DNA from: Candidatus Dadabacteria bacterium
Lineage (GTDB): Bacteria > Desulfobacterota_D > UBA1144 > Nemesobacterales > CSP1-2
DNA length: 11,999 bases
Direction: 5' to 3'
Assembly: GCA_022615255.1 (NCBI GenBank)
Contig: JAKEHC010000103.1
Location: forward strand, 1 to 11,999
The notes below the pieces were generated by a model that was not told the origin of the DNA, searched no databases, and worked only from the letters and a program-made list of their open reading frames with translations. The position numbers and the translations under genes are program-made. Of the stretch, positions 1 to 6,952 are shown piece after piece (positions within the stretch are counted from its first letter, which is position 1; each line of letters opens with the position of its first letter).

Positions 1-1058
1 ACGCTCTTTATGGCATCGTGGTTATTATTTATGGTAATGTTTCCGGTGATTCCCTTAAAATCCTTGGTCTTCTCTATCTCATCCCTGATCTTCTCAGGGT
101 TAGTTGAACCGGCTCTCTCGATAGCATCTAGCATCATAAGATAGGCATCTGCCCCAAGCGCGCCGAGCGCATCGGGAGTGGATTTATTTTTCTTCCTAAA
201 GATGTCTACATATTGTTTGCCTAAAGGAGTTAGAACTGCCTTCTCATCAAAGTGTGTCGTATAATATAGACCGTCTACCGCATCTCCTCCTATCTCGGTA
301 AGCTCAGGAGCCTCAGCTCCATCCCCTGCAATCATGTTGGCGTTAATCCCTAGCTCCCTTGCCTGCTTTGCAATAAGGGCAATCTCCGTGTAATAGCCGG
401 TTATGGCAATGATATCAGGGTTTGTTCCTTTAATTGCTGTGAGCTGCGCAGTGAAGTCCTGGTCTCCTGAATTGTAATTCACCCGGCTGACAATCTGACC
501 GCCGAGCTTCTTGTATGTCTTAACAAATGCGCTGGTAAGCCCTACTGAGTAATCCTGCCCTATATCCGTAAGAACAGCCGCTTTTCTAGCCTTTAAATCG
601 TTGTATGCGAATTTCGCCATTACCTCTCCCTGGAGCGGGTCAATGAAGCAGGCGCGAAATACATACTTTCTATTCAACGTGACCATAGGGTTTGTGGAAG
701 AAGGACTTATATGAGGTATACGGCTCTTTTCAACAATAGGAGCGATAGCGAGTGAATTAGAGCTCGCCACGTCACCGATTATTCCTATGACTTCATCCTT
801 TTGAATCAGCCTCTGTGCGGCATTTGCCGATTCTATTTTATCGCTTTTGTTGTCTACAAGAATAAGCTCTACGTCTTTTCCAAAGACTTTGGGCTTAATA
901 TCCTTGCCAACCTGCATACCTGTCCATGTTTGGTGTCCGAATGCGGATGTTCCTCCTGTCATTGAAAGAATAACCCCGATTTTTATCGTATCATCCGCCC
1001 TGCCTAAGTGAGAGCCAAAAAGAATAAGAGCTAGAGCAATGCCTAAAATTATCCTCAT
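1..1058 (-). CDS. LivK-type ABC transporter substrate-binding protein (partial, C-terminus outside window)
   Basis: Periplasmic binding protein of the branched-chain amino acid/amide/carboxylate uptake (HAAT) family. It captures a small solute for an ABC importer whose other genes are not visible. The 352 readable codons begin with a signal peptide (MRIILGIALALILFG, likely cleaved after Ala21). The mature part opens with IKIGVILSMTG (about 25-35), the usual first strand of type I binding domains. It continues with the typical GDVASSNSLAIAPI and SPSSTNP ligand-pocket segments, then a YNSGDQDFTAQL stretch and the GADAYLMMLDAI helix. The family is usually 370-400 residues, so perhaps 20-40 are missing. 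The ATG is supported by AAAGGAGG (1068-1075) nine nt upstream and a TATAAT -10 box at 1086-1091. The gene is divergent from an acyl-CoA synthetase, which makes a carboxylate substrate as plausible as an amino acid. The family assignment is firm; the ligand is unknown. Confidence 0.93.
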   Translation of the reverse strand, partial: MRIILGIALALILFGSHLGRADDTIKIGVILSMTGGTSAFGHQTWTGMQVGKDIKPKVFGKDVELILVDNKSDKIESANAAQRLIQKDEVIGIIGDVASSNSLAIAPIVEKSRIPHISPSSTNPMVTLNRKYVFRACFIDPLQGEVMAKFAYNDLKARKAAVLTDIGQDYSVGLTSAFVKTYKKLGGQIVSRVNYNSGDQDFTAQLTAIKGTNPDIIAITGYYTEIALIAKQARELGINANMIAGDGAEAPELTEIGGDAVDGLYYTTHFDEKAVLTPLGKQYVDIFRKKNKSTPDALGALGADAYLMMLDAIERAGSTNPEKIRDEIEKTKDFKGITGNITINNNHDAIKS

Positions 1059-1085
1059 TCAAGCTTACCTCCTTTATCCCATTTT

Positions 1086-1091
1086 ATTATA
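1086..1091 (-). promoter_or_regulatory. -10 box for the binding-protein gene
   Basis: A perfect TATAAT lies on the minus strand 27 nt upstream of the binding-protein ATG. It predicts a short leader of about 20 nt that contains the AAAGGAGG ribosome site. No good -35 hexamer is seen at 17 bp, so the assignment is moderate. Confidence 0.5.
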
Positions 1092-1288
1092 CCCGTTAGT
1101 ATAGTAGCTCTATGATATTGCCATGCTATGACGCTTATTTCAATCACTAAAGAAATCTAATCCTAATCAAGGGAAAGGGGTCAGATACCGTCTGTAAATT
1201 CTTTCCTTTATGATGAGGAAAATGACCATACAATCTTATATTTCAAGGTTCCACAAAAACTTGCAAGAAATGGCGCTGTTACGTTATT

Positions 1289-1316
1289 GTAGAGACATGC
1301 CATGGCATGTCTCTAC
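1289..1316. repeat. 28-bp perfect palindrome, copy 1 of a GTAG...CTAC family
   Basis: The left arm GTAGAGACATGCCA (1289-1302) is followed directly by its exact reverse complement TGGCATGTCTCTAC (1303-1316). It shares length and ends with palindromes at 5977-6004 and 6953-6980, but the core differs. It could fold as a hairpin in RNA or extrude as a cruciform. It is not followed by a T tract on the plus strand, so it is not an ordinary intrinsic terminator. Confidence 0.9.
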
Positions 1317-1390
1317 ATTTAAAGAAAAATTGAAATTTTGTTTTATCAATGTAACTTGTTAAAGGTTAAGTCGCCTCAGACATATTTCTC

Positions 1391-3007
1391 ATGAAATTTA
1401 ATTACCAAAAGGAATTCCATTCCTGGAAGTGGGAAATTCCCACATACTATAATATAGGACGCGACTGCACAGACAAACATGCAAAAAGGGAATCACATAG
1501 AAATAAGGTCGCCTTATACTGGGAGCATGAAGAGGGTGAGTCCAAAAGATTTACATTCGGCGATCTTTCATTATTGACAAACCGAATAGGAAACGCACTG
1601 CTTTCCTTAGAGTTCCAAAAGGGCGACCGTCTTCTCATCCGCCTGCCTAACATCCCTGAGTTTCCACTCGCTTTTTTAGGGGCGATTAAAATCGGCGCTG
1701 TCCCAATCCCAAGCAGCACTATGCTTACAGCCGAGGAGATTGGCTATCTCCTAGATGATAGCACAGTAAAGGGAGTTATCACCACGCCAGAATTGTATGA
1801 AGCGGTTGAGGGCAACCGAGGGCATCACAAGAAATTCAAGCACGTGCTTATAGTTGGGCAACCCACACCTTCTCAATGTGTAAATTTCACCGAATTAATA
1901 AATAAATCCTCTGAGAATCTAAACGTACCGGAAACCAAGGCTGATGACATCGCTTATATATGCTATACCTCAGGCACAACTGGGTTCCCAAAGGGTGTGG
2001 TTCACGCACAGCGTGTGTTAATCGGGCATGACCCGGCTGCAAGATATTGGCAGGCGTTAAAACCTGATGATACCGTGATGCACGCCGGAAAATTAAACTG
2101 GACCTACACACTGGGCACAGGATGTCTTGACCCATGGCGTCATGGATGCTCAACTGTCATATACGGAGGGGGGCACAACCCGAAAAAGTTTTTCGAGCTG
2201 ATTGCCAAATATAGGGTAAACGTATTTATGGCAGTCCCTACCGTTTATAGACAGATGCTTCGCGCATCGGATGAAGTTCAGCTTGATCTCTCTAGTCTTC
2301 GTCACGCGCTGAGCGCAGGCGAGCATCTGAGTGAGCAATTATTTCTTTCATGCAAGAATAAACTGGGAGTAGAGCTTTATGACGGTCTAGGAATGAGCGA
2401 GTTCAGCTACTATTTATCAAATATGCCCGGAATGCCAATAAAACCAGGTTCACCCGGTAAGCCGCAACCGGGACACCGATCTACCCTAATCGATGAAGAG
2501 GGAAAAGAGTTAAAGACAGGAGAAACAGGGGTTCTTGCCACCAATAAAGATGACCCCGGTATCATGCTCCGATACTGGCAGAATCCCGAAGAGACGCAAA
2601 ATATGCTCCGCGGGAACTGGTTTGTAAGCGGCGATTTCTTCTACAAAGACGAAGATGGATATTTCTGGATTGTAGGTAGAGAAGACGATATAATCACAAC
2701 ATTTGGGTATCGCGTCTCGCCGTTTGAGGTAGAAAGGGTTTTAGGGGAGCACCCTTCAGTTCATGAATGCGCGGTAACAGGTATTGACACCGGAGAAGAT
2801 AAAACAATCACAACAGCCTTTGTTGTGCTTAAGGATTCAAAGCACGAGCCAGAAATAATAAAACTTGAGCTTTTAGACTATGCTAACCGCCGCCTTGCAA
2901 AGTATAAATGCCCTAGAGAGATAGTCTTTCTCGAATCACTACCCAAAACCCCGAATGGAAAGATTAAACGAAAGGTGTTGAGAGAGAACCACGCCGGGCG
3001 GGGTTAG
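1391..3007 (+). CDS. Acyl-CoA synthetase / CoA ligase (AMP-forming, ANL superfamily)
   Basis: Activates a carboxylic acid to its CoA thioester via an acyl-adenylate in the cytoplasm. At 538 residues it has full family length and a complete motif set. These are the P-loop YTSGTTGFPKG (192-202), the A5 motif YDGLGMSE (330-337), SGD (413-415) in A7, and the hinge/A8 motif GREDDIITTFGYRVSPFEVE (429-448). PKTPNGKIKRKVLR (518-531) holds the catalytic lysine K524. The GYRVSPFEVE hinge and the region around HAGKLNWTYTLGTG (231-244) point towards the medium-chain acyl/benzoate-CoA ligase side of the superfamily, but the substrate cannot be read. The start is the first ATG after an in-frame stop (1367-1369). 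No Shine-Dalgarno is close to it. A GGGGTT/AACCCC hairpin (3000-3015) overlaps the stop codon. It is divergent from a LivK-type binding protein, so uptake and activation of the same acid is a reasonable but unproven link. Confidence 0.93.
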   Translation: MKFNYQKEFHSWKWEIPTYYNIGRDCTDKHAKRESHRNKVALYWEHEEGESKRFTFGDLSLLTNRIGNALLSLEFQKGDRLLIRLPNIPEFPLAFLGAIKIGAVPIPSSTMLTAEEIGYLLDDSTVKGVITTPELYEAVEGNRGHHKKFKHVLIVGQPTPSQCVNFTELINKSSENLNVPETKADDIAYICYTSGTTGFPKGVVHAQRVLIGHDPAARYWQALKPDDTVMHAGKLNWTYTLGTGCLDPWRHGCSTVIYGGGHNPKKFFELIAKYRVNVFMAVPTVYRQMLRASDEVQLDLSSLRHALSAGEHLSEQLFLSCKNKLGVELYDGLGMSEFSYYLSNMPGMPIKPGSPGKPQPGHRSTLIDEEGKELKTGETGVLATNKDDPGIMLRYWQNPEETQNMLRGNWFVSGDFFYKDEDGYFWIVGREDDIITTFGYRVSPFEVERVLGEHPSVHECAVTGIDTGEDKTITTAFVVLKDSKHEPEIIKLELLDYANRRLAKYKCPREIVFLESLPKTPNGKIKRKVLRENHAGRG

Positions 3008-3047
3008 AAAACCCCATCTATACGTGTGTTATATTGTAATATGGATA

Positions 3048-3116
3048 GGCGGGACTTTCCCTTCGGCTGACCCTTCGCCTTGCTCAGGGCTTCGGCTCAG
3101 GGCAGGGCAGTCCCGC
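3048..3116. repeat. REP-like GC-rich inverted element between convergent genes
   Basis: Outer arms GCGGGACT (3049-3056) and AGTCCCGC (3109-3116) enclose a C/G-rich core. The core contains CTTCGGCT twice (3061-3068 and 3090-3097) and a CCCTTCG...CTCAGGG segment (3071-3089). The composition differs from the surrounding A/T-rich DNA. It lies between the convergent synthetase and oxidoreductase genes. It may act as a bidirectional transcription barrier and resembles dispersed intergenic REP-type repeats. The fold is seen; the role is inferred. Confidence 0.6.
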
Positions 3117-3142
3117 ATTGCCCTGAAATTTTACAAACTTCC

Positions 3143-4084
3143 TTAACCCGCCAGCGCCTTAACCACGATTTGCATCACTTCCACGTTACTTTGCTTACCG
3201 ACAGGGTTTGGCAGAATGATTGGTAGCTGGACGCCTGCTTCTCTGAAGGCTTCGAGCCTATTGCGGCATCTTTCAGCAGGACCGATCAAAGCTACCGAAT
3301 CAACCAATTCATCTGTAAACACATCTGCTGGATTCGCACCTGATTTTATCTTTTCTACAATGTCTCCAAATCCTATATTCTTAATAAGACGTTGGTAATA
3401 AGGGAACCTCCCGTAGCGGGAGAGCCCAGGTTTCGCTGCCTTAAGTGCTCCCTCCAGGTCGTCTGAGATAAAGCTAGGTATGCCGTCTGTGATGTCTATA
3501 TCTGACGGAGAGCGGCCTGCCTTTTGGGCGCCCCTTCTTACTGCGTTAACGAGCTTCTTAATATACTCAGGGGTTGCCATGTAGGGCATGATTCCGTCTG
3601 AAACCTCTCCCGCCAGCTCTGCCGCCTTTTCGGTCAGTACGGCGGTATATATTGGCAATGCCGGAAGCTGTCTCTTAATGGTGAGAAGCGGAGAGCTTCC
3701 GTCTGCAAATGATCTTATAGCCTTTACGTATTTTCTCATCTCCTCAACCGGGTCTCCCATATCAATTCCATAACGGCCAGTTACAACAGGTTTATGACTC
3801 ACCCCTAGCCCAAGCACCATCCTTCCTTTAGACACCTCCTGAACTGTAAGGGCTTCGGAAGCGCACATCACCGGTTGACGCATGTAGATACTGGTAATCC
3901 AAGTGCCGACTTTTATCCTGGATGTCGCCTCGGCAAAGACCTGTGCGTTAGCGATAGCGCTATAGGGTGGAACCTCTGGCGAGAATATAGCCTCAAACCC
4001 TCCGGCTTCAGTCTCACGGGCAAGGGCGCGGAGATCTTCAACACTACACCCCCATACCGGCGAAGCGGTCGCTATCCTTTTCAT
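3143..4084 (-). CDS. LLM-class (luciferase-like) flavin/F420-dependent oxidoreductase
   Basis: A TIM-barrel oxidoreductase of the bacterial luciferase-like family, using FMN or the deazaflavin F420. It has 313 residues, close to the usual 300-350. Visible hallmarks are an early strand and helix (GCSVEDLRALARETEAGGFEA, about 12-32), SRIKVGTWI (55-63), QEVSKGRMVLGLGVSHKP (82-99), and LPIYTAVLTEKAAELAGEVSDG (about 143-164). The GRMVLGLGVS segment is the conserved LLM element before the cofactor region. The overall style is that of F420-dependent members, but cofactor choice cannot be proven here. The start is set by AAGGAG six nt upstream of the ATG. It lies downstream of the radical SAM gene on the same strand across a 124-nt repeat-bearing spacer, so co-transcription is possible. 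The substrate is unknown. Confidence 0.88.
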   Translation of the reverse strand: MKRIATASPVWGCSVEDLRALARETEAGGFEAIFSPEVPPYSAIANAQVFAEATSRIKVGTWITSIYMRQPVMCASEALTVQEVSKGRMVLGLGVSHKPVVTGRYGIDMGDPVEEMRKYVKAIRSFADGSSPLLTIKRQLPALPIYTAVLTEKAAELAGEVSDGIMPYMATPEYIKKLVNAVRRGAQKAGRSPSDIDITDGIPSFISDDLEGALKAAKPGLSRYGRFPYYQRLIKNIGFGDIVEKIKSGANPADVFTDELVDSVALIGPAERCRNRLEAFREAGVQLPIILPNPVGKQSNVEVMQIVVKALAG

Positions 4085-4107
4085 CTTGTTTCTCCTTAAT
4101 TATTTTT

Positions 4108-4207
4108 TAGCCACGAATGAACACGAATTTACGCGAATAATTCATACACGATACACGATTCATGATATACATTTATCATGCATTCTGTATCCTGTATCTT
4201 GTATCCT
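4108..4207. repeat. Degenerate short tandem repeats with an imperfect hairpin
   Basis: The spacer between the radical SAM and LLM genes is almost entirely repetitive. First come degenerate ACGAAT units about 10 bp apart (CACGAATGAA, CACGAATTTA, CGCGAATAAT). Then an imperfect hairpin has 18-nt arms at 4150-4167 and 4174-4191 (three mismatches, 6-nt loop). Last are TGTATCCT/TGTATCTT units of 7-8 bp (4186-4206). It looks like a dispersed intergenic repeat rather than a promoter. Confidence 0.65.
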
Positions 4208-4208
4208 G

Positions 4209-5102
4209 CTAGTATTGATTAATCACATCCCTAAAGTAATCGGGACGAAGAACTGATTCATCGCGGTTTCTCAATACCTTCCGAATCTCTTCCAAAACCA
4301 TTTCTTTGTCATCTGGGAATTTTGCCTTAATTGGAAGATAGTTAGAAATGTGATTAGCAAAAAAATATCCATCGGTAAGATTAGTATTCTCAACGATAAT
4401 CTCAAGCTCTTTTATCATCTGAAACTTATCAGGGAGTTGAAATTTTCCTTCCAGCCACTCTTCATAGATAGGCGCGCCAGGACGAATCTGAAGCGAGAGC
4501 GCCCCTACATATTCTGGGTCAGTATCGGTAAGCAATTTCCCAGTTGCGTGAGCATGCTCAATGCTTCTGTCCACTCCTCCGACTCCTAGCAGCACCATAG
4601 CCGAGTTTTTAATTCCAGCTTCTTTAAGCATCTTGCACGCCTTTACCGTTTGCTCATAATTGGCGCCTTTTTTGATTTTATCAAGGACGATTTCATCCCC
4701 GCTTTCAAAACCAATATAGACCATCTGAAGCCCTAGCTGCCTAAGGACCTTTAGGTTATCAACCCCTTTTCTCAGTATATCTCCGATATTCGCATACATA
4801 TTTATCCGCTCGATATGTGAGCATTTATTATTTAGATACTCCATTATCTCTACAAGCCTCTTTTGAGGAATCACAAGGGCGTTTCCATCAGCAATAAAGA
4901 CTCGGCTGACGTCATACTGCTCAGACGCCTCGTCAATAATAGCCTTAATCTCCTCCATCGGACGGATTCTGAACGTCTGAGTTTCCTTACGATACATCGC
5001 ACAGTATGTGCATTCGTTGTGTGAACAACCGATAGTTGCTTGAAGTATGAAGCTTTTCCCTTCACTCGGCGGTCTAAAAAACGGCATAGAGTACTCAATC
5101 AT
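4209..5102 (-). CDS. Radical SAM protein (Elp3/MiaB-like fold)
   Basis: A 297-residue radical S-adenosylmethionine enzyme expected to bind one [4Fe-4S] cluster and generate a 5'-deoxyadenosyl radical. The cluster cysteines are C26, C31 and C34 in ATIGCSHNECTYCAMY. The spacing is CX4CX2C instead of the canonical CX3CX2C; as I recall this is characteristic of one uncharacterised radical SAM subgroup. Other family signs are FIADGNALV (69-77), YIGFESGDEIVLDKIKKG (129-146) and the C-terminal HISNYLPIKAKFPDDK (251-266). No extra cluster motif, B12-binding domain or peptide-recognition domain is present. The ATG at 5102 has only a weak AAGG upstream, and Met6 is an alternative start. The reaction and substrate are unknown, and the neighbours do not reveal them. 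Confidence 0.9.
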   Translation of the reverse strand: MIEYSMPFFRPPSEGKSFILQATIGCSHNECTYCAMYRKETQTFRIRPMEEIKAIIDEASEQYDVSRVFIADGNALVIPQKRLVEIMEYLNNKCSHIERINMYANIGDILRKGVDNLKVLRQLGLQMVYIGFESGDEIVLDKIKKGANYEQTVKACKMLKEAGIKNSAMVLLGVGGVDRSIEHAHATGKLLTDTDPEYVGALSLQIRPGAPIYEEWLEGKFQLPDKFQMIKELEIIVENTNLTDGYFFANHISNYLPIKAKFPDDKEMVLEEIRKVLRNRDESVLRPDYFRDVINQY

Positions 5103-5158
5103 GCTTTTAACCTTAACGTAAAATATGTGTTAAAGCAAGTAAACTGGGAGAACATCGC

Positions 5159-5186
5159 TTTACAAAACTGAATCATTTGTTATAAT
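5159..5186 (+). promoter_or_regulatory. Sigma70-like promoter for a leaderless small membrane protein
   Basis: TTTACA (5159-5164) is separated by 16 bp from a perfect TATAAT (5181-5186). The predicted start point, about 7 nt past the -10 box, falls at about 5193, only 2-3 nt before the ATG at 5196. No Shine-Dalgarno fits between them. Confidence 0.7.
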
Positions 5187-5195
5187 CAAACCACT

Positions 5196-5297
5196 ATGGA
5201 AAAGCATGATAAAGAAGGCGCGATTTACATACTGGCTATTATAGGGTTCATCGCTTCCATTCTAATCCTTGTGTCCCTCACACATGTTATATATTAA
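5196..5297 (+). CDS. 33-residue single-helix membrane protein, probably leaderless
   Basis: The reading frame runs from ATG to TAA and encodes MEKHDKEGA followed by an uninterrupted hydrophobic helix from about residue 10 to 31 (IYILAIIGFIASILILVSL), ending in THVIY. This is a short charged head plus one transmembrane segment. A consensus-grade promoter ends nine nt before the ATG, which argues that the frame is expressed, as a leaderless mRNA. The architecture resembles very small membrane subunits such as subunit IIa of ba3-type cytochrome oxidases, which also have a charged head, a KxGA-like turn and one helix. No oxidase genes are visible, so that is only a lead. It lies divergent to the radical SAM gene (93 nt) and convergent to the next gene. 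Confidence 0.6.
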   Translation: MEKHDKEGAIYILAIIGFIASILILVSLTHVIY

Positions 5298-5407
5298 TTG
5301 TTGAGTCCCTCATCCGTTAACTCTATATTCAAAGACGCTAGCGATATTAAGTAGTATCGGTGGAACGGTTTATCACTTTACTAAGCAGTAAAAATAAGAA
5401 GCCTGTT

Positions 5408-5911
5408 CTATTCCGATACCCATCTCATTATGTGTTTTACAATATCTTCTGGATTCAAATTAGCCCCGGTATTATCCTTGAATATAAGAGCACCCTCAGA
5501 CCTGATACATGTAATCTTGATAAGCTGTATTGCTTTTGAAAGGATCAGACCCGAAACTCCCATACCTTGTTTTTTCTGACCCAAAACTAGAATTTGATTA
5601 GGGGCTTCGTCAAGGAAAAAAACAAATCTTTCTAGCCCTATGATGCAAAAACCCATCCTCCTTCCAGGGAGGCTAAGAAATAATGTCAACAGCTCAGAAG
5701 GAAATTCATAAATGAAAAGTATATTTTCTCCTGAGAACTCATTGTATGCCTTCACGCCTTGTCCCGCCAGACTGAAAAACCCCTTCATAGCATCTTTAAT
5801 CTCACGGATATTTTCCGGATCGGCTATCTTCGTTCTTCTTTCTCCATTATCGCTTCGTCTTTTTCTTGCCTCCTCTGCTATCCTTCTTATCTCTTCCTGA
5901 AATTCCGTCAT
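5408..5911 (-). CDS. Unrecognised protein, 167 residues, charged N-terminal helix
   Basis: I do not recognise the family. The protein starts with a charged helix (MTEFQEEIRRIAEEARKRRS), possibly coiled coil. Hydrophobic beta-strand-like segments follow (ENILFIYEF, RRMGFCIIGLERFVFFL, QILVLGQKK) and then a mixed C-terminal part, so a soluble alpha/beta or beta-sandwich domain is likely. There is no signal peptide and no clear membrane span. I chose the ATG at 5911 because AAGGAGG sits six nt upstream. A longer version from 5944 would add 11 residues that include this ribosome site. The gene is monocistronic, flanked on its 5' side by a duplicated leader-like sequence and a 28-bp palindrome. Confidence 0.75.
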   Translation of the reverse strand: MTEFQEEIRRIAEEARKRRSDNGERRTKIADPENIREIKDAMKGFFSLAGQGVKAYNEFSGENILFIYEFPSELLTLFLSLPGRRMGFCIIGLERFVFFLDEAPNQILVLGQKKQGMGVSGLILSKAIQLIKITCIRSEGALIFKDNTGANLNPEDIVKHIMRWVSE

Positions 5912-5931
5912 GGCGTTCCTCCTTATAGAGC

Positions 5932-6053
5932 ATCTCCTCATCATTAATCTATAAATAAAATGTCCTTGGTTAGTCAGTAGGGGCGACCGGCCGGTCGCCC
6001 CTACATCCTATCTTCTCATCATTAATCTGAGAATCAAATTGCCCTCGGCTAGT
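5932..6053. repeat. Imperfect direct repeat pair flanking the palindrome
   Basis: Bases 5932-5974 and 6010-6053 align over about 43 positions with one single-base gap and roughly 80 percent identity. They include an identical 14-mer CTCATCATTAATCT (5937-5950 and 6015-6028). The copies bracket the palindrome at 5977-6004. The left copy is the leader region of the 5911 gene; the right copy lies towards the 6119 gene. Confidence 0.75.
5977..6004. repeat. 28-bp perfect palindrome, copy 2 of the GTAG...CTAC family
   Basis: The left arm GTAGGGGCGACCGG (5977-5990) is followed directly by its exact reverse complement CCGGTCGCCCCTAC (5991-6004). This GC-rich copy has the same length and end pattern as the copies at 1289 and 6953, and stands out sharply from A/T-rich surroundings. 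It lies between the divergent genes starting at 5911 and 6119. Confidence 0.92.
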
Positions 6054-6100
6054 GCACGAGTCATGCTGGCGACTATGATACACTAATACGCATTATTAAA

Positions 6101-6109
6101 TGGTATTAT
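6101..6109 (+). promoter_or_regulatory. Extended -10 promoter immediately before a gene start
   Basis: TGG followed by TATTAT (6104-6109) forms a TGn-extended -10 element. No -35 hexamer is evident, which such promoters can lack. The ATG at 6119 lies nine nt further on with no Shine-Dalgarno, so the transcript is probably leaderless. Confidence 0.5.
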
Positions 6110-6118
6110 TACTATACA

Positions 6119-6445
6119 ATGACATTAAACATCGCCGATGGAACGAGTTTTATAGGAGAGCTGACTACAATAGGAATAGCAACTGGGAGGGAGCGAACGG
6201 TGAAGGTGCGACTCGTTTTTTACAATGGAAAATTTTATGCATCCAGAAGAACAGAAGACGGAGATTGGTTTAAAAACATAACTAATAATCCGTTGGTTAT
6301 CGTTGAGGTTGACGGCGAGAAAATAAAAGGACGTGCTGAAATTATTAAGGACAATCGAGTATCAGAAAAAATCTCAAGTTTAAAATACCCTGATAAACGT
6401 AAAGAAGAGAATAGAATAGTGATAGAGATAACACCAAAACGATGA
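6119..6445 (+). CDS. Split-barrel F420/FMN-binding protein (deazaflavin-dependent reductase / PNPOx-like)
   Basis: A 108-residue protein of the split beta-barrel fold. The pattern LTTIGIATGRERTVKVRL (15-32), FYNGKFYASR (34-43), DWFKNITNNPLVIVEVDGE (49-67) and IKGRAEII (69-76) matches the arrangement of deazaflavin (F420)-dependent nitroreductase/quinone-reductase relatives. In those, a TTxGRxSGxxRT-like loop binds the cofactor phosphate and W-x-x-N-x-x-x-N-P follows. It is a little shorter than usual (about 120-150) and has a short C-terminus. It also overlaps in appearance with pyridoxamine-phosphate-oxidase-like proteins, so FMN cannot be excluded. The start is the ATG nine nt after an extended -10 box, giving a leaderless mRNA. 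It stands alone, with a convergent zinc-ribbon gene 26 nt downstream. Physiological substrate unknown. Confidence 0.78.
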   Translation: MTLNIADGTSFIGELTTIGIATGRERTVKVRLVFYNGKFYASRRTEDGDWFKNITNNPLVIVEVDGEKIKGRAEIIKDNRVSEKISSLKYPDKRKEENRIVIEITPKR

Positions 6446-6471
6446 TATATTCTTATATCCTATCTTAGTAA

Positions 6472-6696
6472 TCACTTCTTTTTTTCTGCAAACCAGAGAC
6501 CCCTTGAAATAGGCTTTCCGCAGAATGGGCAGAAATTCACACCGATATAATTAAAAACACCGGACTCGTCTCCGGAACGGATGAAATACTCCGTCTCTAT
6601 ATCATTTATAACACGCCCATCCCTTACCTTGTATTTTTCAGTTTTTATCATCATGCCATAATCCATTGCTCTTTGCATCTCGTCACAGCATATCAT
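6472..6696 (-). CDS. Small zinc-ribbon-like protein (CC ... CPFCGK)
   Basis: A 74-residue protein with MICCDEM at the N-terminus and FCPFCGKPI near the C-terminus. C3/C4 and C56/C59 would make a four-cysteine metal site that closes the chain into a small ribbon. A basic tail (EKKK) ends it. Small proteins with this CC...CPFCGK layout are widespread and uncharacterised; binding of zinc is inferred from the cysteine pairs. I chose the ATG at 6696 because AGGAGG lies six nt upstream; an in-frame ATG nine codons earlier lacks such a site. It converges with the split-barrel gene. Function unknown. Confidence 0.75.
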   Translation of the reverse strand: MICCDEMQRAMDYGMMIKTEKYKVRDGRVINDIETEYFIRSGDESGVFNYIGVNFCPFCGKPISRGLWFAEKKK

Positions 6697-6952
6697 TGAA
6701 CTCCTCCTGCGCTTTATTAGCACCTAATTGATGCTTATTCAGCCGTTACCTAATGTGCTTAAGCTTGATATAAGATAACATTGTTTTTTGAAATGAGATT
6801 GTGGAACAGAAAAAACCTCGCCTACCGCTATCCGTATTTTAAATCCCCTCTGGTTCTCTTTTTAAATTAAGGAGAGAATAAAATCCTACCTAAATTTATA
6901 AATAGGTATGCTACAGCCAGCCTATACATTAGTAATTGAGAATCCATATAAC

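Larger units (their letters stand above)
1059..1390. other. Divergent intergenic region between binding protein and acyl-CoA synthetase
   Basis: These 332 bases carry no convincing gene. They hold the leader and -10 box of the minus-strand binding-protein gene, a 28-bp perfect palindrome at 1289-1316, and an A/T-rich stretch before the plus-strand synthetase. A GGGGTCAG-containing segment near 1177-1200 looks like non-coding debris and I could not assign it. Confidence 0.6.

Noticed and set aside
1175..1200. GGGGTCAG segment as a remnant of a transposon end
   Set aside because: There is no matching partner, no inverted repeat and no transposase fragment in the window; too little to support a call.
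4209..5102. CX4CX2C cluster motif as a novel radical SAM variant
   Set aside because: This spacing is, as I recall, normal for one uncharacterised radical SAM subgroup, so it is not novel in itself.
5912..5944. Upstream ATG (5944) for the unrecognised minus-strand gene
   Set aside because: The downstream ATG at 5911 has AAGGAGG at ideal spacing, and the extra codons run through that ribosome site.
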